Assembly: GCA_001599815.1 (NCBI GenBank)
Contig: BCIA01000006.1
Coordinates: 3,908,961 to 3,972,960 of the forward strand
Reading direction: 5' to 3'
Length of the DNA: 64,000 bases
Source: Furcasterigmium furcatum
Lineage: Eukaryota; Ascomycota; Sordariomycetes; Glomerellales; Plectosphaerellaceae
Shown here: positions 33,550-46,575 of the stretch, piece after piece
Layout of the letters: the number at the start of each line of letters is the position of its first letter
Numbering within the stretch: position 1 is the stretch's first letter
Made by a program: the position numbers and the translations under genes
The notes under the pieces: generated by a model
What the model was told of the DNA's origin: nothing
What the model saw: only the letters and a program-made list of their open reading frames with translations
Database searches by the model: none

Positions 33550-36396
33550 TCATCGCGACATCTGCACGCGATAAGCAAGAAAGTCTTTCACTCGCTGCTC
33601 GTGCTCGTCACAAGCCACAGTCCACTTCCCGCGTACGTCCTTGTCCTGCTGCACCCACTCTAGGTACTCCTGGATGCCGTCGGTGCCTTGCGTGGTGAGG
33701 AACGAATACCCATGGGCCCCCCTGGCACCGAGGATCAGTTGCTTGCGCGCTCCGAAATGATCAGTGACCGCGCAGCTGAAGGCGTCCCAGCGCTGCATAT
33801 ACTCCTGGAATTCCTGAAGGTACTTCTGCCAGGCGGCTGTTGAAGGCTTGAGGTTATTGATAGCGAGCGCAGCTGGTGGGTTAGGTGCCCGAGGAACCGT
33901 GGGAAACTCGAGTGGTGCTGGTTGCTTTCTCTTCTCATGGGGCGCGGGGCGATGAGATGCCCGGCTCTCGAATGGGAGATTAGACTTGAGATCACCCAAA
34001 GAGTTGAGCCCGGAGGCCTGTGGCGCGAATGGTGCGACGTTGCGAAACTCCGCGAAGCTCGCTCGGAACTCATCACTGTCCTCAGATCCAGCAGCATTCG
34101 GATTGAATGCGGCCTTCTGTGCTTGCTTTGGTATGGGACTTTCCGGGACGCCCTGCGCATTGCCAGGCCGCCACTCAGGCCGTGAAGGCTCCACGGGAAT
34201 ACTGCGTGCCGTCGATGTCTGCTGGGGAGGTTTGGCGGGTTGAGGGGGAGGCGGACTATCGATGTCCATGGCCGAAGGACTGTCTGCATGCAAGCCTTCA
34301 GCGTTTGGACGGGGGGGCACAGCAAAGTCGCGTGGCTCGTCACTGCTGCTATCCTCGTTGACGATGCCAGCTGTGCCTGCGGTCTGCTTCACCTTCGGTT
34401 TCCGCGAATTCGTGCGCGTCGGCTGCCGTGTTGGCGATACGGAGGGAGCTTGGGCAGGTTGCGGGGCAAAGTTCTGCGCTCCAATACCGGCCCATCCTTG
34501 GGAATCCCACTTCGCATCAGCTGCCGTCGGGGCTTGGTGGCGATCTGCTGGTTCCTTCGGCGGTCGAGGAGGTGGCCCTTCGGGAGTTTCGCGCCCGAGT
34601 CGGCTTCCGGATTGAGCTCGTCGCTTCTTGAGAGGATCTTCGGATGTAGGACTGCCCGCAGTAAATTTCCAGGCATCAGACCCTTGGTCATTGACAAACC
34701 TGGTGTTGATATCGTCGGCGCTGCTCCTGGCAAAGCGGGTTGGGCTCGGCGAAGTCGGGCCGAATGTCTCGTCGTCGACGGGAAACGTGAAGCTATCAGT
34801 CGTATGCTTGTCAGCGCAATGATCCAAGACTGCGGTGTTTGACCGCGAAAGATGCCGCTTTCTTTGCTGAACAGACGAAGAGTAGGCATTGCTGATGAGA
34901 CCCTCGAGGAACTCTCCCTGCTGCCGATCATAAGGAGAAAGATTACAACAAGGAGTGCCGTCCCCACTGGGAGACGGTTGTATAGGTGAAGTTTTGGAGG
35001 CGACCTTTCGAGACGCAGCCGGACTTGTCCCGTTACCGTATGGGTATTCGTAAGACTGTGTCCTGCGTTGTCCCGCAGATCCAAGGGTAGACTTGTAAGA
35101 AGACGACGACTGCTGATAAGAACTCTTGTTGCCATACATGGTAGGCCCATTGGGCTTGTTCGGATCTCCTAGTTGAAAAGTCAGCAAGGACATCACTTCT
35201 GAATCAGCAGTCAAAAGGAATTTATTTACCTTGACCAGTGCCATTGACACCCGTCGGAGTGCCAGGACCAGAGTTGCTAGGCGTCACGCCGGCAGGAGTG
35301 TACCTGGCGCTCGCACGAGAGACAAATGGCTTCCTCTGGGGGAAATTTCCCGTGGTAGGAGAACCCTGCTGGCTGTTCGGAGCCTCGTTCGGGGTTGCGC
35401 TTCGAGGGGCACTTGAGCTTCGGTGCCTCGTTCCGCCAGGCGAGAGGTGGTCAGATCCTTGCTGGTCATTACGGCCGCTTTCCCGAGTGCTTTTGGCTCG
35501 GCCGAGGGGCGCGCCATCAAAAGGGTCTACTTTTTCGCCACTGCCACCGCTGTAGGGACTGCTAACTCGAGGATCGCCGTTCTTTTCACGAAACTGGGCG
35601 AGAGGGTCGGGAATCGGCTCATGCGGGGTGGCCGAAGCGGCGTCGTAGGTGTGCCGGTTGGTAGAGTAAGCGCTGGAGCTGACCGGCGGTTCATCACCCG
35701 GGACAGGAGAGCGCGGTTCGTACCCCGTCTTCCTCCCGCCAAAAGCAGCTTCGGCCTTTTGTTTCTGTCCCGGTGTCCGTGGAACCGGCCGGGAGGCAGG
35801 CTCGGCGTCCGGTTCTGTAGGTCTGGGAGGAGGCACTGGTCTGCGGTTGGTCTGCGACGCGGCAGATTTGCCCTGTGAGCTTGGTCTCATATGCTCAAAC
35901 GCCTGCCAGGCATTGCGCCTTGCCTCCATGGGATCATCCCGCGGCGGCTGCTTCGCAGTAGGGGCGGCTCCTGACGTGAAGTTGCGATACTTATGCGCTC
36001 CAGACGGCGGAGGGTTCCGAGCCGGGCGATCCTGGCCAGCTCTTCGCGGAGGGGCAGGGAAGTTTTTGCCCACATCCGACCAAGGGTTGCCCTTTACCCC
36101 AGATGGGCCGGGGAACCGTGAACGCCTTCCAACGTCATACTTGGCCTTCAGCTCGGGATCGCTCAAGATCTCGTGTGCTGACTGGATGAGTTGGAATTTG
36201 GAGTTCACTTCGTCTTCTCTGCCAGGATTGCGGTCGGGATGGTATTGCAAGGCTAGCAGAGTCAGAGACTGGGCACAAGGGAAGCTACAGGAAACGTACC
36301 AAGTTTTCGAAACTGCTTCTTGATCTCCTGCTCGTCTGCCGAAGGCGGCAGCCCGAGGTCACCGTAGTAATCACGGTTGTTGTCAGGTTTGGGCAT
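33550..36396 (-). CDS. Long class C J-domain (DnaJ) protein
   Basis: Three exons (36396-36300, 36252-35230, 35168-33550) join in phase to 912 residues. The intron after residue 32 restores a complete J-domain: RDYYGDLGLPPSADEQEIKK, FRKLALQYHPDRN with the HPD triad at about 37-39, and HEILSDPELKAKYD, ending near residue 75. No Gly/Phe-Cys-repeat region or DnaJ C-terminal domain follows, so it is class C. Residues about 80-790 are Pro/Ser/Arg-rich and look disordered. The last about 100 residues are again ordered and aromatic-rich (AAWQKYLQEFQEYMQRWDAF, FLTTQGTDGIQEYLEWVQQD), so this may be the client or localisation module. The HPD loop stimulates Hsp70 ATPase. The specific role is unknown. 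Confidence 0.85.
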
Positions 36397-38254
36397 CTCG
36401 TCGGATATGTAGACGGATGCTGGCGTAAGAGGGAGAGAGTATTAGGAGTGCGCAAAGCATTCCATCCACGTGTGCCTTGGTTCCGAAGCAATGAAGAAGC
36501 GAAGTCGATTGCTGGTTGGCTTGGCCTCAGTTAGAAGAGCACGCTTCGCGCTGGCCTCCACAAACCAAATGCTGTCGTCGAAGAAATATTGACGCTAGGT
36601 GTACAAGACCGACTCGGGTGGGCAGAGAGTGCTCGTACTATATGGGACGGTAGGTTGTCTGTTCTTGAGATTGTGGGCGCTCGCGCGGACTCGGGAGGGG
36701 GTTATGGACGTTGGTCTGTTGCGGTCGACAGTCAGTCAGCGGATTCTTGATGGATCGGAAGGCACGTCTATCTTCCGCTGTAGAAGGACGTGTGCCGATT
36801 GGCATCAGAAGCGTTCAAGGAGTTCCTCGCAGGAAGGAGAAGAGGTACGACGAGCGCCTTCTGGGATGCGATCCCCTTTGTTGATGCTCTGGGGCAAAGG
36901 GGAGCAGGAAGGGCAAAGCTCTCGCACCCCGTTTTGGTCTGATCCGAGCTGCGTAGTATCCTTGGTCTCGGGATTCGTGATCGACGGCCGCCGGGGTTCC
37001 GTGGCCGAGGGGTCGATGGATCGTGAAGTGGTGGCGCTTATCGGAGGTCGAAGTCGCCGAGGGGGGCAGATGCGCCGGTATGAGGTGTCGCGAATGCTGG
37101 CGCAAGATGCTGTGTTACGAGCCGGATGCCGATCTGCCGTACTTGCGACTTCGCGTGTCGTTGGCGAGCTTCCTCTTCTTTCTTCGATGTGCCGACGGAC
37201 AAGGGCATTCCAGGCGGTAGATGGCATGCAGGCAAGGGGAGAACTCGCTTGACTTACTCAGTGACGTCAAAAGAGGGCTGTCCCAGGCGGAAGTCGCTTT
37301 GCGGTGGAGGATATCCCAAGAGACTGGGCCGTCAGGGTCGGATCAGGATGGCGATGATGTCAGGCTGCGGCTCACCGAGAGTTATCCGCGGTCCAAAACA
37401 ACGTGATGCGCTGGTCGGGTCGATAGTCGAAGCAAAAGAAGACCCCGAGAGAAAGGAATGGTGACGATTCGTGGGTCAGAAACCAATTCAGGGTCCAACG
37501 AGGGACGGGGTTGTTGGAGTTTGTGGTGGACGACGCGACGAGCTTGTTACGAGGACGGGGGGAGGTGAGGTCGTGCCCCGCCAAAACCGTTCAGCAGGCC
37601 CTGGCAAGAAAACAATCTGTGGTTGCCTCAGCGCAGCCTGGTGACGCTCCACTAGTCCTTCCGTCCCGTCAGCCGGTGTGGGGTTAGCATGACCTGGAAC
37701 AAGCCGGCCCCAGCCGCACCCGCACTCGGGGCGGCTGACTGAGTGAAATCCAGGGGCCGTCCCAACGACATGCTTTCGACGAGTACCTAGGTAGACATGG
37801 AATCCTACAGACACGGCCATAATTAGCCATCATGCTCAAATACCTTGGACTATCTCTCTAACTAGCAAGTAATATCAAGCACGCTTCTTGACCTCCCTTG
37901 GTCATGCACGTCTCCATGGAACCCAGCGTAGTGGTAGCCACCCTTTTGGAGATTGACCTCTGTGTTGTCAGATATGACATCAGATGCAGCAACATGCAGC
38001 GACATGCAGCGACTCGGCCAACAGCAGCTGAACGTAGTAGGTATGCAGGTAAAAAGCACCCACGCCAATAGAGAGCAAAGCTGATGCTATTCGTTCAAGG
38101 CCATCAACGCCCGTCCCCTGCTCGATGCTAGGCAAATTGTTCCCCAGGAGTAAACAAACAAACCGATTCCTCTAAACATTCAGAACTGCCATTCCAGTGC
38201 CCTGCCCAGTACGCCAAAACAGTGTCATGTATGCGCGACCATGTCGTGCGCTCG
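36397..38254. other. Intergenic, promoter of the J-protein gene and 3' flank of INCENP
   Basis: About 1.9 kb. One 217-codon frame on the plus strand (36599-37252) is overlapped by equally long frames in other phases and has no motif, so it is not called. Nothing else recognised. Confidence 0.5.
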
Positions 38255-41200
38255 TCACATCAAGTCCTTGCTCATCTCAAAAGACCACGCGCCCTCCCTC
38301 CGCATCTTGTCACGGGCTGCCATATCCTTCCGGATGTCATCCTCCGTCAGCCGGTCGGCTCCGCTCCAGTTGGCGCTCGAGGTGCGTGCCCGGAACTTGT
38401 GCCACTTGTCCTTGCTCTTGTTGAACACCTCTTCCATGTTGAGCGGCGCAGGGGGGCCGAAGATCTGGCCGGGGTCCATCGTCTCCTGTCGCATCAACGC
38501 ACGCCGCAGATCAGGAGAGTCCGCCCATGATGCAACTCCAATGTGGCTGTCATCCTCATCTTCGTCGTCGTCGTCCGTCTCGATCTCCGGTAGCTCGATC
38601 GACTCGCCGTTCTGGAATCGTGGGGAAGACCGAGGAACAGACTTCGCTGTGGACTTCGCGCTCGCGGCGGCAGGGGGCCTAGCTGGGGTCTTGTGCTGGC
38701 TTGCGGCGTTCGGGTTCGGTGCGAAGGGGATCGCGCCCTTGGAGAACTGAGACATGTCCATAGGCTGCGAGGCCTTGGCTGCACTGTTGTGCTGGGCGGT
38801 GACTGTAGCCTTGAAGAGATCGCGAGAAACACTCGGAGGCGGAGCTGTGGTGTATCCGGCCGAGTACATGGACTTGGTCGGCATCTCCTGCGTTGTCATG
38901 TGTGAGTTCTTGTGCGAATGAGAGCTCCAAGTTTGCAAACATACCTTCTTGAGGCCGCCGGAAGGCCGCACGGGAGGTCCCTTGATATTGGGCTGTTGGC
39001 TCTCCATATCAAGCTCGTCGAAGAAATCATCACTCGTCCTCCGCCTCTTTGCATCCTGAGCCTGATAGCTCACTCCGTTTCTGGCCTGGGGGTTTCGCGC
39101 CGCGGCATCGTTACCCTCCGGAAGCTGTCGCTTCACGGCGGGTTTGGCTCCTTGCGAAAGAAGCGCGTTGACAGGTTTGCCCCCATCCTCTTGAGATCGG
39201 GGGTTCGCGCCAGTCAAACGCGAAGGAGGCCGAGCCGGCCCAGTGGTGCCGACAGCATAGTCAGGGGGGCCGTTCGGCTGAGAGCGGGCAGCCGGGGGCG
39301 GCGCCCTGGTTTGCTTCGCCTTCTCAAGAGCAGCCTGGCGCGAGGCGGTCTTCTTCGCGGTGGGTTGCTCTCGCTCCTGCTCCTTCTGAAGTTCGGCCTC
39401 TTGGCGCTTCAGCTGCTCGACCCTGCGCTCTTCCTCCTGCATGGCGGCCCGCTTCTTCTCAATCTCAAGCTTCGCATCTCGCTTGCGCTGAGCCTCTCGA
39501 TCCTCTTGCTCCTTCTGCTTGGCTGCTAGCTTTAGTGCCTTGGGACGGCCGGAAGATGCTGCACCCTTCAGGCTCTGCAGGGAAGGCTTGCTCTGAAGGG
39601 AGGCCTGGCTTGCCTTGCTCTTGAGCTGGCTCTGAGGGGCCGCAAGTGTATCGCGGAGGCCGGACGCCAGCGCGGCGTTCGAAGGACGGTACTGGGAGTG
39701 TTGAGATCCAGTATTGACGCGGATTAAAGTCGGGGCCTGCCTTGCCGTCGGCGCCTCCTTGGAAGGCTTCACGGGGCGACGCACCTCCTTACCGCGGGTA
39801 GCTTGGCTAGGACCAGCAGATCGCGGGACCGAGGGTGGTGGCATGACTGATGCGGCGTCAGCCATTTCGACATCGCCATCTCCGCCTGTCTTGGATCCTG
39901 TTTCGGTCTGCGGCTTCGCCTTGCGCGGGCTGGTGCGAGTCGGCTTGGCAACCTCCTTGGGTGCCGGAGTCTGAGCCACAGGAGCAGATTTCTCATGCTC
40001 TTCTTTGCTAAACACGCTGGCCTTCTCGCGCTCCTTCTCTCGTGCCTTCTCCAGCTTGCTCAGCTGTTCGGCTTGAAGACGAGCCTCCTTCTGAGCCTCC
40101 TTCTCTTTCCGCTTCTCCTCCTTCTCGCGCTCAATAGAGGCTCTAGTTCGTTTGGCGACGGGGCGAATCGGGCTGGCAGAACTAGCTACCGATTGGTTGT
40201 CTACGGCCATCCGTGAAGACAAATCGGGGTACGAGGGCTCTGAAGGCTGGGCCTGTTGCGCGAGGCTATCCGTAGAAGGGCCGGCATGGTAACCCAGGCG
40301 AGTGGTGGAAGGTGACAGCAAGGAGGATTTGGCCTCTGCACTAAGGGCGGCGCTGCTGGCCAGGAGTCCCTTCACCTTTGAGCTTTTGATGAGGGAGGAG
40401 AGCGTGTTTTTAACCTGCCCTCTGAAGCTTCGAGAGGGCGACTTTGATGGTGAGCTCGGCCGGTTGTCTTCGTCGACTGAAGAGAGCGTGGGGTTCGAGA
40501 CGGAGACGCCCTTCTTGGGGGAGATCGAATGCAGAGGGTGAGACCCATGCGGCGGTAAGACAGATACCGAAGCAGACTTTTGGTGACCAAGGTCGCTCGT
40601 GGTCCGGTCAGGGATGGCTGGCGCCCTTTGCGGCGAGGCTGGACGGCTCTCAGGCTGTCGCTGCTTAGGCAACACGAACTCAGCGCCGCTGACGCTGTCT
40701 AAACCGTGGATTCCTTCCATCACATCTGCCGAGTGACTCTTAGGAAGTGCGGGTCGGGGGCTAAGAACATTGTCCTTCTGAGGTACTGCTGGAGGGGCAA
40801 TCCAATCGTCGTCGTCATCCTCGGGGAATGCACCTGGAGTCGGGGGCGCAACTGGTTTCCTGGCGGGGGACCTCACTGGAGACTTGACCGGGCTCGAGGG
40901 TTCGGTTTCCTGAGCGGCGTAAGCTACGACCTGTTGGCTAGCCGGCTGGGGAGCTGTCGAGTTGGGGATGGACTTTGACTGTCTTGAGGCATTGGGCTGA
41001 GATTTTCCGAGAAGGCTGATTTGATCCTGGAGTCGTTGGGTGTAAGTCTTGTGGTGCTTGCTGGGATCCTCCTGAGCCTGCGTGACATCCTGAGTAGTGC
41101 TTGTGACGCCGTCCATGTCCACGTCATCGTCATCATCCGACTCGGCGAGAATGGTCACATTGCCACCGAGACTCTTTCCGGCTTGCGTGCCATAGTAGCT

Positions 41201-42368
41201 CGTCCTGTGGTCATTGCTGGTCCTGGAGGAACGTGGGCCAAGACTCTTCTTGCTCGTCAAGGGCTCGCGTGCTGGCAAAGAAGCGAAGTTAAGACTGCTC
41301 TTGCGCATGACGGGGCGGATTGGGCTGGAGCCATCCGAAGGTGTGCCTTGTTCATCTCCATGCTCCTCATCGGAAAGAGGCGTATTTTCCATGGAGGTAC
41401 CCAAATCGCCCGCCGGTAGAGGTTTGAGGGGCGAAGACTTCTTTGGTGAGGATGACTGGGCACCCCGAGCTGGTGAGGAGATGATGGGGTATGCGGGCGT
41501 CTGCTTGATAGGACTGCGCAGAGGAGAACGGTGCAGAGCAGGGGAGGAAGAGTTTGTCGGATCGGGGAGAGGTCGCGTCGTCTGCTCTTCCTTCGCCGTC
41601 TGGAAGGTCCTTGTTGGTGACTGCATGGTCCTTGTAGCTGTCGGGCTAGCGGGGGCATCGGGAGTCGTATGGAAAGCAACATGGTCGCTGACATTGGCGT
41701 ATCTAGTAGGGGTGGCTTGCTGAGTCGACTGGGTCTCCTGGGCCGGAGGATCAATATCCATCACATCCTGTGACTGGCTCCCATAATAACCAGAATCGGC
41801 AGGTTGTGTCGATTGTTTCGTTGTCTGTGCTCTGTGCGCTGGCTGGGGCTTGAGAGGGGAGGCTGCTCTGCTCGCAAGGGGCGACCTCGACTGCGAAGAC
41901 TGCAGCTTGGGTGATTGCATACGGCCGAGTTGTTGTGCGAATGGGGTTGGAGCACCCTTCGAGGCCGAGGAAAAGATATCTGACAGAGGCTGTTGCGCGT
42001 TAGATAGATCGAAGCAGTCAGGGATTAGGTCCGACATACCGCTCGAGGCTGTCCATTGTTGTTCAGCTTGCGAGCCGTCCTCGGGGTCTTGCCACGAAGT
42101 TTCCCGGGCGTCTTGAATATTTCCGCGACATTGCTGCCACGCTCGTTAGCATACCAATTCGCGATCATCGCGTTCTCCTCGGACGGACGCACATTGCGTT
42201 TTCGTTGAAGACATCGGCCATGTGTTCGTTCAGCCAGTCCAAGTCGTTACGGACGGAAAAGCTGAACTCTTCCGCTTCGGACTGGGCAACGTTGAGGGCC
42301 GATGCCCGTTCTTCCGTGATCCAGTCGGCAGAGCCGACCTGGACACGCGGTCCTCGCATCGCCGCCAT
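38255..42368 (-). CDS. SLI15: INCENP/Sli15 inner centromere protein of the chromosomal passenger complex
   Basis: Four exons (42368-42193, 42133-42040, 41989-38945, 38887-38255) join in phase to 1315 residues. Exons 1-2 encode the N-terminus, including KTPGKLRGKTPRTARK; their introns have good branch sites (TGCTAAC, TCTAAC). The middle is long, Ser/Pro-rich and disordered, then Lys/Glu-rich and predicted helical (about 39.3-40.2 kb), matching the INCENP single-alpha-helix/coiled-coil. The C-terminus is the IN-box that binds and activates Aurora B/Ipl1: VASWADSPDLRRAL, then the phosphorylated TSS motif in RARTSSANW. INCENP scaffolds Aurora B with Survivin/Bir1 and Borealin to correct kinetochore attachments and to act at the spindle midzone. 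The last intron (57 nt, GTATGT...ACGCAG) is in frame without stops, so retention would add 19 residues. Divergent from SMC2. Confidence 0.93.
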
Positions 42369-42818
42369 GGTGAGGTGTGGGTTGGAGCGACGCGCACAAC
42401 CGTATCGCTATGAAAGAAGGGTAGTAGGGGGATGGCACATTGAGACGAGGTTCGTGAGTGTGAGGGAAGCTTGAAATGCCGGGGAGGTGTGGGAGAGGTC
42501 GGGACGGGAGCTCTCAGTGCCTGCGGTACTGATGTCGAGGTTGTTGTTAGTGGGCGGAAGCTCTGGCCTGGGACTGGCTAGGCCTTTTGTTTTGGTTGTG
42601 GCCAATTTGGGACTAGTGCAAGTAGCTTCCCTCCCTCGGTCGCGCTCTGTCGTCACAAAGTGCCCGCCCGAGGAGCCTGACTAAGATCATGGCCGAATGA
42701 GGGGCCACCGCGATAAGGGCTTATCACGGTCGCATTGTTTACTTCGTCGCGTTTTCCGACCAGCGACCATCAATCGACCCCTTCACATAGCATCGACGAC
42801 GACGACTAACAATCCAGC
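42369..42818. promoter_or_regulatory. Shared bidirectional promoter, INCENP / SMC2
   Basis: 450 bp between the two start codons, so both mitotic genes must be initiated from here. ACGCG-core words occur near both ends: ACGCGC at 42390-42395 and TCGCGT (ACGCGA on the other strand) at 42747-42752. ACGCG is the core bound by fungal MBF-type G1/S factors. With cores this short the match is suggestive only. Confidence 0.45.
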
Positions 42819-45800
42819 ATGAGGGTCATCGAGGTGGTGATAGACGTATGCCGCACCTTCCAACATCAGCCATGTTTTATGCTGACTCTCTTCCAGGGCT
42901 TCAAGTCGTATGCCGTGCGAACGGTCATCTCAGGATGGTATGTAAACAAACATGGAGATGGGCGGACGACGACAGCCAACGACTGACGGTTCTCAGGGAC
43001 GAGAGCTTCAACTCGATCACAGGCCTCAACGGCTCTGGAAAGTCGAACATTCTCGACGCCATCTGCTTCGTCTTGGGTATCACAAACATGACAACAGTTC
43101 GAGCGCAAAACCTCCAGGTACAACCAGTCTACGCAAATCCACGATGCGACATGATGCTCACACACAGCACAGGACCTCATCTACAAGCGTGGCCAAGCCG
43201 GCGTAACGAAGGCGAGCGTAACAATCGTGTTCGACAATCGAGACAAGAAAAAGTCGCCCATCGGCTTTGAGGAATATGCGACGATCAGCGTCACCCGGCA
43301 GATCGTGCTCGGCGGAACATCGAAGTACCTGATCAATGGACATAGAGCGCAGCAGCAGACGGTACAGAACCTGTTCCAGTCGGTCCAGCTCAACATCAAC
43401 AACCCCAACTTCCTCATCATGCAAGGTCGCATCACGAAGGTCCTCAACATGAAGCCGGTTGAAATCCTGTCGATGATTGAAGAGGCCGCCGGCACACGAA
43501 TGTTTGAGGATCGCAGAGACAAGGCCTTGAAGACGATGGCAAAGAAGGAGATGAAGCTGCAAGAGATCACGGAACTCTTGCGGGACGAGATTGAGCCGAA
43601 GTTGGAGAAGCTCCGAACCGAGAAGCGCGCATTCCTCGACTTCCAACAAACTCAGAACGACATGGAGCGTCTCACAAGAGTTGTCGTAGCCCACAATTAT
43701 GTCAGATGTCAGGAGAAGCTGACACAGTCTGCGGCGGACCTCGAGGGCAAGAAGCAGAGGCAAACCGACCTGGAGTCCTCGGCAATCCGGCTCACAAGCG
43801 AGATCGCGCATCTCGAGGAGGATGTCAAGAGAGTTCGAGCCCAGCGAGATAAGGAGCTCAAGAAGGGCGGTAAAGCCCAGGCGCTGGAGGATGCCGTCAA
43901 GAAGCACTCCAATGAGCTCGTCAGGCTAGCCACGGTGATGGACCTCAAGAAGTCGAGCCTGGCGGAAGAGGAGGAAAAGAAGACGAGCATCGAAAAGACT
44001 GTCTCGGAGCTTGAGATGGCCCTGCAGGAGAAGAATGAGGTCTTCGAGTCGACCAAAGCCAGGTACGATGCCGCCAAGGACGAGGTCGAGAAGCAGACCA
44101 AAGAAGCCGAGTCAAAGGAAGAGCTTCTCCAGACACTGCAAACAGGTGTTGCGTCCAAAGATGGCCAAGAGAGCGGCTACCAAGGCCAACTCCAGGATGC
44201 CAGGAACCGCGCCACGGCTGCCGTCACAGAACAAGAACAAGCGAAGGTGAAGGTGAGCCATCTCGAGAAGCGCATCAAAGAGGAAGAGCCTCGCGCCAAG
44301 AAGGCCAAGGAACAGAATGCTGGCCTACTCAAAGACCTCGAAGGCTTGAAGTCTCAGCAGCAGAAGCTGGAGAAGGAGCTTGGGAAACTTGGCTTCGAGC
44401 CCGGACAAGAGGAAGACATGTATCAGCAACAGTCGACGCTCCAGCAGCAGATTCGCAACTTGCGGCAAGAGTCTGATGCTTTGAAGCGCAAGGTTGCCAA
44501 CATCGACTTCAACTACGCGGACCCCGTCCCCAACTTTGACCGGTCCAAGGTCAAGGGCCTGGTCGCTCAGCTCTTCACTCTCGACAAGGAGCACACGCAA
44601 GCTGGCACTGCCCTGGAAATCTGTGCCGGTGGACGCCTCTACAATGTTGTTGTGGATACGGAGGTCACCGGTACCCAGTTGCTCAAGGGCGGTAAACTGC
44701 GCAAGCGTGTCACCATCATTCCTCTCAACAAGATTGCCGCGTTCAAGGCATCGGCTCAGACTATCGCGACTGCCCAGAAGATCGCTCCGGGCAAGGTAGA
44801 TCTGGCTCTATCACTCGTCGGCTACGACGATGAGATCTCCTCAGCAATGGAGTACGTCTTCGGCAACACTCTGATCTGTGCAGATGCGGAGACGGCAAAG
44901 AAGGTCACTTTTGATCCGAATGTCCGCATGAGGAGTATCACACTGGAGGGCGACGCCTATGATCCATCGGGCACTCTGTCTGGAGGCAGTGCGCCCACTT
45001 CGAGCGGCGTTCTCGTCAAGCTCCAGAAGCTCAACGAGATTACACGACAGCTCAAGGAGGCTGAGTCTTCCTTGAAACAGTTGCAAGCTACTATTGCCCG
45101 GGAAAAAACAAAGCTGGATCACGCCCGTAAGATCAAGCAGGAACTCGACCTCAAGAGCCACGAGATCAAGCTGGCGGAGGACCAGATTGGCAGCAACTCG
45201 TCGTCGTCCATCATTCAAGAGGTGGAGAGAATGAAGGAGACCATCACGCAGCTGAAGCAAGACATGGCCGACGCGAAGCAGCGGCATGTGGAAGCAGTGG
45301 CAGATGAGAAGAGGATCGAGAAGGACATGAAGGACTTCGACAACAACAAAGACGGAAAGCTCGTTGAACTGCAAAAGTCCCTGGACAAGCTCCGAGCAAG
45401 TGTCAGCAAGAGCGGTGCTGCTATCAAGGCAATGCAGAAGGAACTTCAAGGTGCTCAGCTCGACTCGGAGCAGGTTGCGGGCGATCTGTCCGCGGCCCGA
45501 GAACAACTCCAGGAAGTTCAGGTCTCCATCAAGGCCCAGCAGCAGGACATCCAAGATCTTGTCAAGCAGCAGGCGCAGCTCAAGGAGACCCACGACACTG
45601 TTCAGGCTGAGCTGGATGATGAGCGGGCCAAGCTGCATGGTTTCGATGACGAACTTGGTGCGCTTGAGGACGCCATCCGCTCCAAGAACGCACGCATGAC
45701 GGAGGAGGGCCTCGAGATGCAGAAGCTCGGCCACCAAGTCGAGAAGTTCCACAAGGAGCAGCAATCCGCCGTCGAGTCCGTGGCAAAGATGGAGAAGGAG

Positions 45801-46575
45801 CATGAATGGATTGCCGATGAGAAGGACAACTTTGGTCGCAGCGGCACTCCGTACGACTTCAAGGGCCATAACATCGGCGAGTGCCAGGCGTCGCTCCACA
45901 ACCTCATCGACCGGTTCCAGGGCATGAAGAAGAAGATCAACCCCAAGGTCATGAATATGATCGACAGCGTCGAGAAGAAGGAGGTCTCGCTCAAGCACAT
46001 GATGAAGACTGTCATCCGCGACAAGCGCAAGATTGAGGAGACAATTATCAGCCTCGATGACTACAAGAAGAAGGCTCTGCATCAGACTTGGGAGAAGGTC
46101 AATGGCGACTTTGGCCAGATCTTCAACGAGCTGCTGCCCGGTAGTTTCGCAAAGCTGGATCCTCCCGAGGGCAAGACGATCAGCGACGGCCTGGAAGTCA
46201 AGGTGTCCCTTGGCAAGGTCTGGAAGCAGAGCTTGACCGAGCTTTCTGGCGGCCAAAGGTAAAGTCGCACATCCCGTCTTCTCACAAGGGTTTGTACTGA
46301 CATGAAACAGGTCTCTCATCGCGCTGTCTCTTATCATGGCTCTGCTGCAATTCAAGCCAGCACCTATGTACATTCTCGACGAGGTCGACGCCGCCCTTGA
46401 CTTGTCTCACACACAAAACATTGGCCGCCTCATCAAGACTCGCTTCAAGGGGTCGCAGTTCATCGTCGTCTCCCTGAAGGACGGCATGTTCCAGAACGCG
46501 AATCGCATCTTCAGGACAAGATTCAGCGAGGGTACGAGTATGGTCCAGGCACTGACACCGGCGGACTTGAAGTGA
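42819..46575 (+). CDS. SMC2: Condensin subunit SMC2
   Basis: Five exons (42819-42845, 42897-42937, 42997-43117, 43173-46258, 46311-46575) join in phase to 1179 residues, the normal SMC2 length. The three short 5' exons rebuild the ATPase head: MRVIEVVIDGFKSYAVRTVI, then Walker A GLNGSGKS at 32-39. The other landmarks are a QGRITKVLNMKP block, a long coiled coil, a hinge around residues 515-670, the returning coiled coil, the ABC signature LSGGQR (about 1086-1091, interrupted by the last intron) and Walker B YILDEVDAALD. SMC2 pairs with SMC4 and the non-SMC subunits to form condensin, which compacts and separates mitotic chromosomes. In the hinge-proximal region the motifs DPSGTLSGGS and NVRMRSITLEGD are typical of SMC2. 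It converges with the MOSC gene 290 bp downstream. Confidence 0.97.

Noticed and set aside
36599..37252. 217-codon plus-strand frame between the J-protein and INCENP genes
   Set aside because: Comparable frames overlap it in other phases and strands, the composition is Arg/Ser-rich and no domain is recognised.
42020..42037. Start of INCENP at the ATG at 42037 in the long unspliced frame
   Set aside because: That ATG lies inside an intron (GTATGT...CGCAACAG). Splicing joins upstream exons encoding the conserved KTPGKLRGKTPRTARK N-terminus in phase.
44841..46373. 510-codon minus-strand frame opposite SMC2
   Set aside because: Leu-rich antisense reading of coiled-coil codons (CTC/CTT opposite GAG/AAG). 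This is a codon-composition artefact.
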